Shown here: in pieces, positions 1-11,181 of the stretch
How positions within the stretch are numbered: position 1 is the stretch's first letter
How the letters are laid out: each line of letters opens with the position of its first letter
Source of the DNA: CAIWHR01 sp963773195
Lineage (GTDB): Bacteria > Pseudomonadota > Gammaproteobacteria > Burkholderiales > Casimicrobiaceae
Assembly: GCA_963773195.1 (NCBI GenBank)
Contig: CAVZAE010000017.1
Span: 1 to 64,000, forward strand
Length of the DNA stretch: 64,000 nt
Reading direction: 5' to 3'
Made by a program: the position numbers and the translations under genes
Notes under the pieces: generated by a model
Seen by the model: the letters and a program-made list of their open reading frames with translations, nothing else
Databases searched by the model: none
Told to the model about the DNA's origin: nothing

Positions 1-1011
1 CGCGACCCGCGCCGCCGCCAGTTCCAGCGCCAGCGGGATTCCATCGAGTCGCACGCATATCAGGGCCACGGACCGTGCCCGCCCCTCCTGCAGATCGAAG
101 CGCGGGCGCTGCTGTCGCGCGCGCTCCACGAACAGCTGCACCGCATCGGAGCGGGCAATGCTCCGCGCGTCGGCTTCCGGATCGGCCAGCGGCAGCGAAC
201 CCAGCGGATAAGCGCGTTCGCCGGGCAGATGCAGCAGCTTCCGACTCGTCGCGATCACCGTCATCTGCGTCGTGTCGCGCAGCAGCGCCGCGATCAACCG
301 CGCGCAGCCGTCCAGCACGTGTTCGCAGTTGTCGATGATGAGCAAAGTCTCCCGCGCGCGCAGGTGGTTGCATAGCGCGTCCAGCAGCGACTGCGCGGGC
401 GCCTCCTTCACCTGCAGCACCTGTGCGAGCGCGCTCGGCACCAAGGCCGGATCGGCCAGCGGCGCCAAGTCGACGAACCATACCCCGTCGCGATACGCAT
501 CGAGCATCTCGGCGGCCGCCTGGTGCGCCAGCCGGGTCTTGCCGATACCACCCGTCCCCGTCAGCGTCAACAAGCGGAGTGTCGGCAACTGGTGCTTGAT
601 CTCGGCCAGTTCCCGCTCGCGGCCGACGAACGAGGTCAGCAACTCGGGCAAATTCGTTCGCTTGCGGTCGGCTAGCGCCGGAGCCACTGACCGGCCGGCG
701 ATTGCCGTGACCGGCCCGACGAAGCGATAGCCGCGGCGCGCCAACGTTTCGATCCAGCCCCCGCCGCCCACCCGAGCGAGTGCGCGCCGGATCGCCGAGA
801 TCTGCACCGCCAGATTGGCTTCCTCGACCACCAGGCCGGGCCACGCCGCATCCAGGATGGCCGACTTCTCCACGTACTCGTTGGCGCGGCTCACCAGCAC
901 CATTAGCACCGCGACCGCTCGCGCGCCGAGCGCCACGGCGGCGCCCTCCTGGGTCAGCACTTGGGCGTCAGGGTCGAGTTGCAACGGGCCGATGTTGTAG
1001 TGGGTTCCCAT
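1..1011 (-). CDS. Winged-helix DNA-binding / NB-ARC-like ATPase transcriptional regulator (3' end missing)
   Basis: Reading the minus strand from the ATG at 1011 gives 337 codons without a stop to the window edge, so the C-terminus is missing. Residues 1-105 form an OmpR-type winged helix ending in the wing motif RRGYRFVGP. Residues about 125-335 are an ATPase core with the phosphate loop GTGGIGKT (about 152-159) and a Walker B-like strand LLIIDNCEHVLDGC, followed by the IPLALELAAARVA motif typical of AfsR/NB-ARC-like regulators. In this family a TPR or other sensor region normally follows. The gene is divergent from lrgA, with 246 bp between the starts, so it may regulate lrgAB; that is inference from position. 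The effector is unknown. Confidence 0.85.
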   Translation of the reverse strand, partial: MGTHYNIGPLQLDPDAQVLTQEGAAVALGARAVAVLMVLVSRANEYVEKSAILDAAWPGLVVEEANLAVQISAIRRALARVGGGGWIETLARRGYRFVGPVTAIAGRSVAPALADRKRTNLPELLTSFVGRERELAEIKHQLPTLRLLTLTGTGGIGKTRLAHQAAAEMLDAYRDGVWFVDLAPLADPALVPSALAQVLQVKEAPAQSLLDALCNHLRARETLLIIDNCEHVLDGCARLIAALLRDTTQMTVIATSRKLLHLPGERAYPLGSLPLADPEADARSIARSDAVQLFVERARQQRPRFDLQEGRARSVALICVRLDGIPLALELAAARVA

Positions 1012-1257
1012 CTCAACAGGCTCCCCAAGCGGCCGTCGCGCAAGCCTCGGCTTCTGTGGGTCCCCGCGCCGCGATCGGGGCATCGACACGCGGGCACCGC
1101 CGACCGCGATTCAAGCGAAGTTTTGGGGGTTTTTTATGACTTTCTCCGACGTACCGACGAAGATTTCCACCGAGGAATCAGCATAGCAAAGATGGCCGCA
1201 GGTCGACAGATAAGCGAAGTGCAGGGTCTGTCACAACCAGGCAAATGGAGTATGCAG

Positions 1258-1671
1258 ATGAGCGTCGATTGCACAGGAGCCGTGATCCGGAGCGCGCTCC
1301 CGCTTCGGCGGTTCGCGGTAGTCGGCGGACAGATTGGGCTGCTTTGGTTCATGAGCTGGGTAGGGCACGAACTTGTTACGCTGCTCCATCTGCCGCTGCC
1401 TGGCAACGTCGCCGGGATGCTGCTCACGTTTCTCGCATTGACATGCGGTCTCCTGCCCATTCGCTTCGTCGAGGACGGCGCCGGAATGCTGATTCGCAAT
1501 CTGCCGCTGTTCTTTGTCCCGCTTGCAGCTGGCGTCGTCGGCCAAGGCCAGCTCCTCGCCGCCCAGGGCGTCGCCATTCTGGCAAACCTGGTGGCTAGCG
1601 CAGCCGTCGGCTTCGCCGTCACCGGGCGTGTAGCCCAATTCGTTTGCCGCCTTCAGGGCAAGGCCGTCTAA
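1258..1671 (+). CDS. lrgA: LrgA/CidA family holin-like membrane protein
   Basis: A 137-residue hydrophobic protein with four predicted membrane segments and the LrgA/CidA signature region (LPLPGNVAGMLLTFLAL, then GAGMLIRNLPLFFVPLAAG). Family members act with LrgB in the inner membrane and have been linked to control of murein hydrolase export, programmed lysis, and pyruvate or small organic acid movement. The ATG at 1258 is preferred over the in-frame ATG at 1252 because GGAG at 1247-1250 lies at proper spacing from 1258. An open frame continues further upstream but shows no family similarity. lrgB follows after 17 bp. Confidence 0.88.
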   Translation: MSVDCTGAVIRSALPLRRFAVVGGQIGLLWFMSWVGHELVTLLHLPLPGNVAGMLLTFLALTCGLLPIRFVEDGAGMLIRNLPLFFVPLAAGVVGQGQLLAAQGVAILANLVASAAVGFAVTGRVAQFVCRLQGKAV

Positions 1672-1688
1672 GCCATCAGGAGACTGCC

Positions 1689-2390
1689 ATGTTGAGACTC
1701 GTGTCGACCTTGGCCAGTGTCGGATTGACGATTCTCGCCTACCGGGCAAGCCTCGGTGTGCATGCGCGGTTTCGGTCACCGCTGACGAGCCCCGTATTTC
1801 TGGCCACAGCCAGCGTGATGATCGTTCTTGGTATACCCGGCCTCGACTACGTTCACTTCCGTCTTGGCGCCGAGCCGCTGGTTGCGTTGCTGGGACCGGC
1901 GACGGCCGCGCTGGCCGTACCCCTCTACAAGCATCGCCAGATCGTGATTGCGTACGCCGTGCCGGCAGGTGCAGGACTGGCATGCGGCGCAACGGCAACT
2001 CTTTTCGCGGCCGTGATTCTAGGCGTCGTGTTCGGGCTTGCACCGATCGTCGTCCGGTCGATCGGCATCAAGTCGGTCACCGCCCCGATAGCTGTGGAAC
2101 TCGCACCGCTCATCGGTGGCGATCCCGCAGTGACCGTCGTGGTGGTCGTTGCCACTGGAATCCTCGGGGCGATGTTGGGGCCGTGGATTCTGGATCGCGC
2201 CCGCGTCCATGACCCCGTTGCCCGCGGTCTGGCGTACGGGACTGTGGCCACCGGCATCGGTACCGCACAGGCCGCCATGGAGGGAGACATCCAGGGCGCC
2301 GTCGCCGGGGTCGCGATGGGGTTTGCCGCGAGCGGGATCTCCCTTGTGGCCCCTGTACTGATTCCGCGTTTGCTGCAAGTGCTCATGTGA
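1689..2390 (+). CDS. lrgB: LrgB/CidB family membrane protein
   Basis: A 233-residue polytopic inner-membrane protein of the usual LrgB length (about 230). It has the family pattern: an N-terminal YRASLGVHARF region, GPATAALAVPLYKH in the middle, then KSVTAPIAVELAPLIGG and the C-terminal RGLAYGTVATGIGTAQA motif. It is expected to work with LrgA. The start at 1689 has AGGAGA a few bases upstream. Two paralogous unknown genes follow in the same direction after 12 bp, which suggests one transcription unit. Confidence 0.92.
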   Translation: MLRLVSTLASVGLTILAYRASLGVHARFRSPLTSPVFLATASVMIVLGIPGLDYVHFRLGAEPLVALLGPATAALAVPLYKHRQIVIAYAVPAGAGLACGATATLFAAVILGVVFGLAPIVVRSIGIKSVTAPIAVELAPLIGGDPAVTVVVVVATGILGAMLGPWILDRARVHDPVARGLAYGTVATGIGTAQAAMEGDIQGAVAGVAMGFAASGISLVAPVLIPRLLQVLM

Positions 2391-2402
2391 AGAGGAGTCA
2401 TC

Positions 2403-2807
2403 ATGAATACGCACTTAGAAGGCAGTCTTCCGCATCGCATCGCTGGGCGCCTGCTGCAAATGGGTGAACGACATGCGGTCGCGACCTACACAAGAGACGG
2501 CGCGCTCTGGGTCGCTGAATTCCGAGACGGAGGAAGCGAGCTGCACGATCCGGCAACTTTCTTCCATTTCCATGCCGGCCCGCTACGGTATTCCAGCAGG
2601 CGTCGCGCGGCCGCACTCGAGTCTTCCATCGCGCTGACGCCGGAGGTACTCGAGAGAATTGAGCGGCTTCATCAGCAATTCGAGGCATGCGACGCGACAA
2701 TGCTGGATGCCTGCGTTGGAGTGCTTGCATCGCTGAAGCGTTGCTATCGCAACCTGACGCTCAGGATTCAAGGCCGGATGGCGAGGAGCGAGGAACCGCT
2801 CAGTTGA
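2403..2807 (+). CDS. Unknown protein, first of two tandem paralogues downstream of lrgAB
   Basis: A 134-residue soluble protein not assigned to any family. It has no signal peptide or membrane segment. The core (about residues 14-90) contains RLLQMGERHAVATY, ALWVAEF and RRAAALESSIALTPEVLERI, and it aligns without large gaps to the gene that follows, so the two arose by tandem duplication. The segment after residue 90 diverges. A strong ribosome site (GAGGAG) precedes the ATG, and the gene starts 12 bp after lrgB, so co-expression with lrgAB is likely. A regulatory or accessory role for the LrgAB system is a guess from context only. Confidence 0.7.
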   Translation: MNTHLEGSLPHRIAGRLLQMGERHAVATYTRDGALWVAEFRDGGSELHDPATFFHFHAGPLRYSSRRRAAALESSIALTPEVLERIERLHQQFEACDATMLDACVGVLASLKRCYRNLTLRIQGRMARSEEPLS

Positions 2808-2852
2808 GCACCAGTGCCGGCGGCAAACCACTTTCCCAGCGGCGGTCCGACC

Positions 2853-3335
2853 ATGACTGAACGACGAGACATTGCGACCAGCTTACCGTCTGTGACCGAA
2901 CATGCGCCCAAGTTGCGCGGTTCGATCCAGGGCCAGCTCCTGCGGCTGAGCACGCACCATACCGTGGCCATATACCTGCGGCAAGGTTCACTCTGGGTTG
3001 CGGATTTCATCGACGACCAAGGCGCGCTCATCGACGCGAATGCATGGTTTCGCTTCAATTGCGGATCGCTCGCGAACTCGCACGCGCAGCGCAGGATGGC
3101 GCTCGAATCGGCGATTCCGCTTTCGGCGGATCTCATCGAGAGGATCGAAGGACTGCATCGCTCCGCCGCGGATCGAAGTTTGCCCTGGGGTCGGATCGTT
3201 GCGGCCGCCGCGGTCCATCTGCCACAGTGGCTCCCCAGGGCGACCTTGGCGCGCCGACTGCGAGATGCGTGCTGCAGCGCGCGCATTCGGAACGATGAGG
3301 TTCGAGGGACAACGGGAACAGGACACCCGGAATGA
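2853..3335 (+). CDS. Unknown protein, second tandem paralogue downstream of lrgAB
   Basis: A 160-residue protein homologous to the preceding gene. Shared positions include GQLLRLSTHHTVAIY, SLWVADF, AWFRFNCGSLA and RRMALESAIPLSADLIERIEGLH. The C-terminal 60 residues (basic, with WLPRATLARRLRDAC) are not shared. The ATG at 2853 is preferred; a GTG at 2814 would add 13 residues without similarity to the paralogue. The ribosome site is weak, so translation may depend on coupling to the upstream gene. Function unknown. Confidence 0.6.
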   Translation: MTERRDIATSLPSVTEHAPKLRGSIQGQLLRLSTHHTVAIYLRQGSLWVADFIDDQGALIDANAWFRFNCGSLANSHAQRRMALESAIPLSADLIERIEGLHRSAADRSLPWGRIVAAAAVHLPQWLPRATLARRLRDACCSARIRNDEVRGTTGTGHPE

Positions 3336-3722
3336 TTTCGTAGATGAACAAGGGAAACCCGCCATATGGTCACGACAGCGACTCGGGACAATGCACTCGT
3401 TGATGGCCGCACTCGAGGCCACCACTATTGCCCCGCCATGGAATTTTTCCACGGGCTGCACGCCAGCGCCTAAAGTGCGGCTCACCCTTTTCGGCCCCCG
3501 CGAGCAGGTGGCTCTTGATCAAAGTCGTCGAGGTCTCCCGCTGATCATCGAGCCACTCCACGATCGTGCGAACTCCCTTAGACGCGTACTACGACTGTCC
3601 GCTCTTGAGCCACGCGCGAGACTGCTTAGGGTCGGAAGCCGCCATCGGCGGCTGCCCACTCCCGGCCAATAGCTGTCGTTCAGCGAGGTCTGCCGATCCA
3701 TCGCCAGGCAGTATAGAAACGA
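3336..3722. other. Gene-free stretch between the lrgAB cluster and pqiC
   Basis: About 390 bp with no convincing gene. Short open frames exist on both strands (for example minus strand 3561-3370), but none has a recognisable motif, a ribosome site or typical codon use. It separates convergent transcription units, so a terminator is expected, but no hairpin followed by a T run was found. Confidence 0.5.
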
Positions 3723-4328
3723 CTATGGTGCGTTGCGCTCGAGCGTTCGTATCGCATCTGCAACATCGCGGCTCATCCGCGCGAGCGCACGGCTGTGTGC
3801 GGCGGCGAGCGCGTCGTAGCTCTTCTCGGCGGTCGGCTCGCGCACGGCGGTACGCCCGATTTCCTTCATGCCGTCCTTCGTCCGCCGCACGACCCAGACC
3901 ACATTCAGCGTCGCAGCATCGCCTGGCGCCGATTCGAAGCTCTGAACTTCGATCGCGACGCGGTAATCGGCCGCTTCGTCCAGGGATTGCTGGAACAGGG
4001 ACACGCGCGGCGTCCCAAGCATTGCGACGAGATTCTCCGCGACGACTCGCGAGATGTTGTTCTGCAACGGAGAAGCCCAGCGGTTGAACTCGTCAATCGC
4101 CACCTGATTGGGACCCGTGGTGACGACGATCTGCGGCATGTCGACAATGGCGGGTACCGACACCGGCCCGACGACCACGGAGAGGTTTGCCGTTTTCGAA
4201 TCGGGCGCCACCGGGGGCGTGTCGCTTCGACTCAAGGTATAGAAGTGCGAGTTCGGTGTGGTCGAACACGCCGCGGCGAGGGCTGCGATGGCGCACAGCG
4301 CGGTGACGAGCATTGCGCGACGCATCAT
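3723..4328 (-). CDS. pqiC: PqiC-like ABC transport auxiliary lipoprotein
   Basis: A 201-residue lipoprotein. The signal peptide ends in the lipobox LAAACS, followed by TTPNSHFYTLS, the usual start of the ABC_trans_aux (DUF330) domain. The domain continues with VVVGPVSVPAIVDMPQIV and ends in a helical LARMSRDVADAIRTL segment. In E. coli PqiC is an outer-membrane lipoprotein that receives the PqiB channel in the Pqi envelope lipid-transport system. Its ATG overlaps the pqiB stop (ATGATG at 4328-4323), and it is the last gene of the pqiA1-pqiA2-pqiB-pqiC operon. The frame is intact, unlike the two genes upstream. Confidence 0.9.
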   Translation of the reverse strand: MMRRAMLVTALCAIAALAAACSTTPNSHFYTLSRSDTPPVAPDSKTANLSVVVGPVSVPAIVDMPQIVVTTGPNQVAIDEFNRWASPLQNNISRVVAENLVAMLGTPRVSLFQQSLDEAADYRVAIEVQSFESAPGDAATLNVVWVVRRTKDGMKEIGRTAVREPTAEKSYDALAAAHSRALARMSRDVADAIRTLERNAP

Positions 4329-5983
4329 TTCTTCTCCTCCGGCTTGCCCCGGAGCAGGATTTCGGGGTGTCGCTCGAGGTAGTCAACGAGGATACGAACC
4401 GCACGCGCCGCGCGGGTCACCTCTTGCAGCGTGTCGCGCAGGTCCTGCGGCGCCGGAGAGTCCTTCCCGAAGTACGTAGAGTCCGCATTGTTGATGGCCC
4501 GGTCGGCGGCGGCAATCGCTCGCCGCGCGTCCTCGAGCGTCTTGGTTCCCTCGGGCACCCACTGCGCATCGACGCCGTTGATCAGGTGTCCGCATCCTTC
4601 AGCGTCTGGTCGAGCGTCGCAAGCGCGTTCTTGACATCGAGGCCGATCGCGTCGAGCGGCATGTTGTCGATCTTGGTGAGGATGCTGGTGAGCTTCGCCT
4701 CGAGATTCGCAAATCCGCCGGGCGCCACGGGTAGCTCCAGCGGATCCTTGCTGAAGTCGATCTTGAACTTCGGCGCATTCGGAACGTACTCGAACGCGAC
4801 GTAGAGTTCGCCGGTGAGGAGCTGCCGGTCTGCTAACCGCGCACGCAGCCCAAGCTGCTCGACCTGGATACGCAAGCCCCGGTCGCGGGCCTCCGGGGTC
4901 ATCTGCGCGGGGTCGCCCTGGCCCAGGCCGCTATAGAGTTCCTCGGGGAAAAAGGTGATGAGCACCCGGGGGCGAATGACGGCGTGTGGCGGGATCGACG
5001 CTGAGACCCACGTCGGAGACCTCGCCCACCGGCAGGCCGAAAAGCGTCACCGGCGCTCCGACCGAGAGCCCGCGCACCGATTCGTCGAAATGGAGCACGA
5101 AGCGGCGCTCGTTGGGGTCGGGCTGCTTCATCGCCACGGTCCGGCTGCGATAGAGGTTGAACGACGGTGTTCGGCGGGGCCGGTCCTGCCGGATGGAGAA
5201 AGTCGGGCGCGTCGAAGGCGAGACCGCCCAGCAAAATCGAGATCAGCGACTCCGTGCGCACGTCGACGCCGTTCGCACCCACCGAGACATCGATGCCGCT
5301 GGTGTTCCAGAAACGCGTCGCCGTCGTGACGTATTTGTCGTACGGCGCGTCGACGAACACCGTGATCTCGACCGATTTGCCGTCGGGGGCGAGCTTGTAC
5401 GCCGCCACCTGGCCGACGTTCAGCTGGCGGTAGTAGACGGGCGCGCCGATGCCCAGCGAGCCCAGCCTGTTGGCCTTCAATATGAATTGGCGCCCGGGCT
5501 GGTCGGTGATTGTCGGCGGCTCGTCGAGCCCGACGAAATCGCGGCGGTCCTCGTCCGACGTTGCCGGCCTGGAAGCCGATGTAGTTGCCCGAGAGCAACG
5601 TGTTGAGCCCGGAAACGCCGCTCAACGAGATCCGCGGCTCGACGACCCAGAACTTCGCGTCGTCGACCATCAGGCCAGCCGCGTGCTTGGCGATCTTCGC
5701 CTTGACGATCACCTTGGAATAGTCGTCCGAGAGCTCCACCGCAGTCACCTGCCCGATCCGCACGTCCTTGTACTTGATGAAAGTCTTGCCGGCCTCGACG
5801 CCTTCGGCAGCCTTGAATTCGATCGTGATGCTGGGCCCCTCGCTGCGAATGCGCTGAATCGCGATGCCGATGGCCACCAGCGCAGCGAGAATCGGAATGA
5901 TCCAGACGATCGAGATCCGCCATGCGCTTCTTGCGCACGATGGTGGCCTGCGGCAGTTGATCCGGATCGATTTCGTCAGCCAT
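4325..5983 (-). pseudogene. pqiB: PqiB-like MCE domain protein, frame interrupted about five times
   Basis: The composite encodes a PqiB/MlaD (MCE) family protein of about 550 residues. It reads MADEIDPDQLPQATIVRKKR, then a membrane anchor (ISIVWIIPILAALVAIGIAI), then MCE repeats with motifs GVEAGKTFIKYKDVRIGQV, GSLGIGAPVYYRQLNVGQV and LSVGAPVTLFGLPVGEV, and a C-terminal helical tail ending at 4325. The frame changes near 5930, 5553, 5160, 4985 and 4590; each break is repaired by one added or removed base, and similarity continues immediately. PqiB forms a periplasm-spanning tube for lipid movement between membranes. The start overlaps the end of pqiA2. If the indels are real the protein is not made; if they are read errors the gene is normal. 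Confidence 0.8.
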
Positions 5984-6623
5984 GGGAGGCGGCGGCGTGC
6001 GGGTTGGTGGCGTCCCAGATCAGCCGCGGGTCGAAGGCCTCGGCCGCGAGCATCGTCAGCACTACGACGGCAGCGAAAAATAGCACGCCCGTACCGGGAG
6101 CGACCGACATCAGCGGCTGGAGCTGCACCAGCGCAACGGTGAAACGTGTCGACGAACACGTCGAGCATCGACCATCGGCCGATGAACTCCACCATGCGAT
6201 AGAGTCGCGTGCGCTCGTGGCTGCTCGCGACCGAGCCGCGCTGCACGGTGATCAGGAGATAGACGAGCGCCACGAGCTTCCCGAGCGGGATCATCACGCT
6301 CGCGACCAGCACGATCAGCGCGAGCGGCCACGATCCCGACGTGTAGAGAAACGCCACTCCGCCCAGGATCGTGTCGCCCTCGGTGGTTCCCAGCGTGGTC
6401 GTGTTCAGCACCGGCAGCACGTTGGCCGGGATGTAGCAGATGGCCGCGGCGATGACGAGCGCCCAGGTCGTCTCGATCGAGCCGCTGGCGGCGGAATTCG
6501 AGCGCTTCGCCGCAACGCGGACAGAAGCCGGGCTCGGTCGCGGTCGCAGGTCGCGACAGCAGTTGGCAGGCCTCGCACGACAGGAGTCCCGCCTGCGCGG
6601 CGGTCGCGAATGGCGGTTGTCAT
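5976..6623 (-). pseudogene. pqiA: Second PqiA domain protein, frame interrupted
   Basis: The composite encodes a PqiA-family inner-membrane protein of about 210 residues. A zinc-ribbon-like start (LLSCEACQLLS and FCPRCGEALEFRR) is followed by membrane segments (TTWALVIAAAICYIPANVLPVL, WPLALIVLVASVMIPLGKLVAL) and the family motif MVEFIGRWSMLDVFV. The ATG at 6623 overlaps the stop of the first pqiA gene. Frame changes occur between 6623 and 6600, near 6490, and near 6145, where TTT should read TT. The end, LIWDATNPHAAASHG, overlaps the pqiB start. E. coli has one PqiA with two such domains; here they are separate genes. Confidence 0.75.
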
Positions 6624-7291
6624 CCCGGCGACTCGCCAGCGAAAGGCTCGTGATGCGGCTGCCGCGGCATTTCGCCGTCGGCCCACTCGACCGATCGCCA
6701 GAGCTCGCGATCATTAAAAGTGACCATGATCGCCGGGAATAGCAGCACCAGCGCGCCGACGGCGAACATGCCGATTCCCGCCGCCACGGTGGCGAGCTCC
6801 GCGATCTTGATCAACGCCACGAGTATGCCCAGCGTCATGACTTCGAGCATCGACCACATATTGAAATGGTGCACCCAGCGGAGCATCTCGCCAACCCAGC
6901 TCGGCGCGGGCGAGCGCCGCGCCGCGATCTGAAGTGTCAGCATGAACAGCAGGTAGCCCCCTGGGGCGACTATCGCGCAGAAGGCGACGAGGGCACCGGT
7001 AATTCGTTCATCCTGTATCCACATCTCGTATGCGGCACCGGCGATGGTGGTGCTCGCCGTCCGCCCGACGACCGAGAGGTCCATCAAGGGCGAGGTATTG
7101 GCGACGATGAAAACGATCACTGCGGCGAGTGTCAGCGCCAGGGGCAGATCGCGAGGGCCGGCCGACTTTCGTGCGAGCGCGCGGCCGCACCGTGCACAGG
7201 CCGCTTTCCCGCCCGGCGGGAGTGGCGGCATGCGTTGCAGCAAGTCGCAATCGGGACAGGCAACGGCCTGCCAGTCCAACTTAGCAGTCAA
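6620..7291 (-). CDS. pqiA: Paraquat-inducible protein A domain (first PqiA)
   Basis: A 223-residue inner-membrane protein. The N-terminus carries a zinc-ribbon pair (CPDCDLLQ and CARCGRAL); four membrane segments follow, with the PqiA motif HHFNMWSMLEVMTLGILVAL and TFNDRELWRSVEW near the end. It is the first gene of the pqi operon. The start is TTG at 7291, which gives MTAKLDWQAVACPDC and the normal family start. The protein is thought to be the membrane partner of the PqiB MCE tube. In contrast with the downstream genes its frame is intact. Confidence 0.88.
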   Translation of the reverse strand: MTAKLDWQAVACPDCDLLQRMPPLPPGGKAACARCGRALARKSAGPRDLPLALTLAAVIVFIVANTSPLMDLSVVGRTASTTIAGAAYEMWIQDERITGALVAFCAIVAPGGYLLFMLTLQIAARRSPAPSWVGEMLRWVHHFNMWSMLEVMTLGILVALIKIAELATVAAGIGMFAVGALVLLFPAIMVTFNDRELWRSVEWADGEMPRQPHHEPFAGESPG

Positions 7292-7447
7292 TGGCGTGCC
7301 TCTTTCCGATCGCCTTGGCTCGAATCACACGGCCGAGGGACTCGATCAACTGCTTGCGCGTCACGTTCACGCGGGTGCTCCCCGCCGCGTCCGGCACGAG
7401 ACATGCGGGGATACTCTGCCCAGCCGTACGCACGGGCAATTGGACCT

Positions 7448-7487
7448 TGGGGAAGTTCCCTGCCCTTGAGGGTAGCGAACTTCCCCA
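7448..7487. promoter_or_regulatory. Inverted repeat between the divergent pqi operon and an unknown gene
   Basis: TGGGGAAGTT at 7448-7457 is repeated in reverse as AACTTCCCCA at 7478-7487, with a 20-base spacer that itself holds CCCT..AGGG. A long stem-loop or a spaced operator is possible. It lies 157 bp upstream of the pqiA1 start and 46 bp upstream of the next plus-strand start. No T run follows on either strand, so a classical terminator is unlikely. Confidence 0.5.
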
Positions 7488-7532
7488 GTCGTTTCCGCCT
7501 CCTCTCCCGAATGCAATACGCAGATCGCGATC

Positions 7533-7856
7533 ATGACGCGGTCGATCTTGCAGGTCATGGTCGATATCGCTACCAATATCGATGTGCCGGCAGTCGACAT
7601 CGCCGAGGAGCGCGTCTACAGTCGGCAACGCACCGCCGAGCAGGAGCGCATGTTTCCCACGTTGCTCAAGGTCCTTAACGGTACCTCGGCGCCCGAAGAC
7701 GCCTACGCGCCTGTCCACTACCGCGGCCGGTGGTTCTGGGTCGACGACCGCGATCCGAAGTCGAAGCGCGCCCTCATGTTCCTGCTGATGCTGTTCTCGC
7801 TTCCCGAGGGTGCGCCCGCGTCGCCCGCCCCAGTGGTGACCATTCCGGCGAGGTGA
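7533..7856 (+). CDS. Unknown protein, possibly the C-terminal part of a longer gene
   Basis: A 107-residue protein: MTRSILQVMVDIATNIDVPA, then VHYRGRWFWVDDRDPKSKRALMFLLMLFSL. The Y-R-G-x-W-F-W segment followed by a helix resembles, to my memory, the C-terminal end of longer uncharacterised proteobacterial proteins, and a methionine start directly at TRSIL would be unusual for them. The upstream frame stays open for some distance but shows no clear similarity, and a hairpin lies within it. The gene may therefore be the surviving end of a truncated or frameshifted gene. Function unknown. Confidence 0.5.
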   Translation: MTRSILQVMVDIATNIDVPAVDIAEERVYSRQRTAEQERMFPTLLKVLNGTSAPEDAYAPVHYRGRWFWVDDRDPKSKRALMFLLMLFSLPEGAPASPAPVVTIPAR

Positions 7857-7868
7857 GGTGCGAAGCGA

Positions 7869-8282
7869 CTACTTCGCCCTTGACTGGTTCAGCCAGGCGC
7901 AGACGATGCCCATGATCACCATCGCGATCGTGTCGAACACGATCTGCTTCGCCACGAGGTTGCCCGGCATCGGCTGCACGGCGTAGTAGATCAGGTACGT
8001 CGGAATCACCGTGAGCAGCGCGACGGCAAGTCCGAAGCGCACGCCCTGTTGCAGGTACGGCTTCGCCTCGCGTCCCTTGAGATAGATCCACGTGAACGCG
8101 GTGCCGATCATGATGTGCGCGACGATCATGAAGGGGAAGAAGCTCATCTGGTCGGTTTCCGGACGGAACAGGCTCGCGAGCGCCTGATAATCCGGCGCGA
8201 GCAGCCAACCGTGCACGATGAACCCGAGCACCAGCGACAGCACGGCCATCGCGGCCGACGACACGACGAACTTCGTGTTCAT
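7869..8282 (-). CDS. Small four-helix membrane protein, unknown function
   Basis: A 137-residue integral membrane protein with four hydrophobic segments: FVVSSAAMAVLSLVLGFIVHG, FFPFMIVAHIMIGTAFTWIY, FGLAVALLTVIPTYLIYYAV, and the final IVFDTIAMVIMGIVCAWL. No signal peptide and no catalytic motif were seen. The ATG at 8282 is chosen because GGAGAAGG lies just upstream; an in-frame ATG at 8309 is less likely. It is the last gene on the minus strand of the sugar-acid cluster, 49 bp after the dehydratase, but nothing ties it to that pathway. Confidence 0.75.
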   Translation of the reverse strand: MNTKFVVSSAAMAVLSLVLGFIVHGWLLAPDYQALASLFRPETDQMSFFPFMIVAHIMIGTAFTWIYLKGREAKPYLQQGVRFGLAVALLTVIPTYLIYYAVQPMPGNLVAKQIVFDTIAMVIMGIVCAWLNQSRAK

Positions 8283-8330
8283 GCCTTCTCCTCTCCCGGC
8301 GGATGTCACGGCCGCGCGGCGCGCGGTCGC

Positions 8331-10055
<1,725 letters not shown>

Positions 10056-10093
10056 CTAGCGAATCACGTCGTCGGGATACCGGCGCGGGCGGC

Positions 10094-11170
<1,077 letters not shown>

Positions 11171-11181
11171 GGCCTACCTCG

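Noticed and set aside
3370..3561. 63-codon minus-strand frame starting MEWLDDQRETSTTLIKSHLL
   Set aside because: No ribosome site, no recognisable motif and no context; the surrounding stretch looks non-coding.
5128..6714. Single 528-codon protein covering pqiA2 and pqiB
   Set aside because: It mixes correct PqiA and PqiB segments with out-of-phase arginine-rich filler; it exists only because the indels join two phases.
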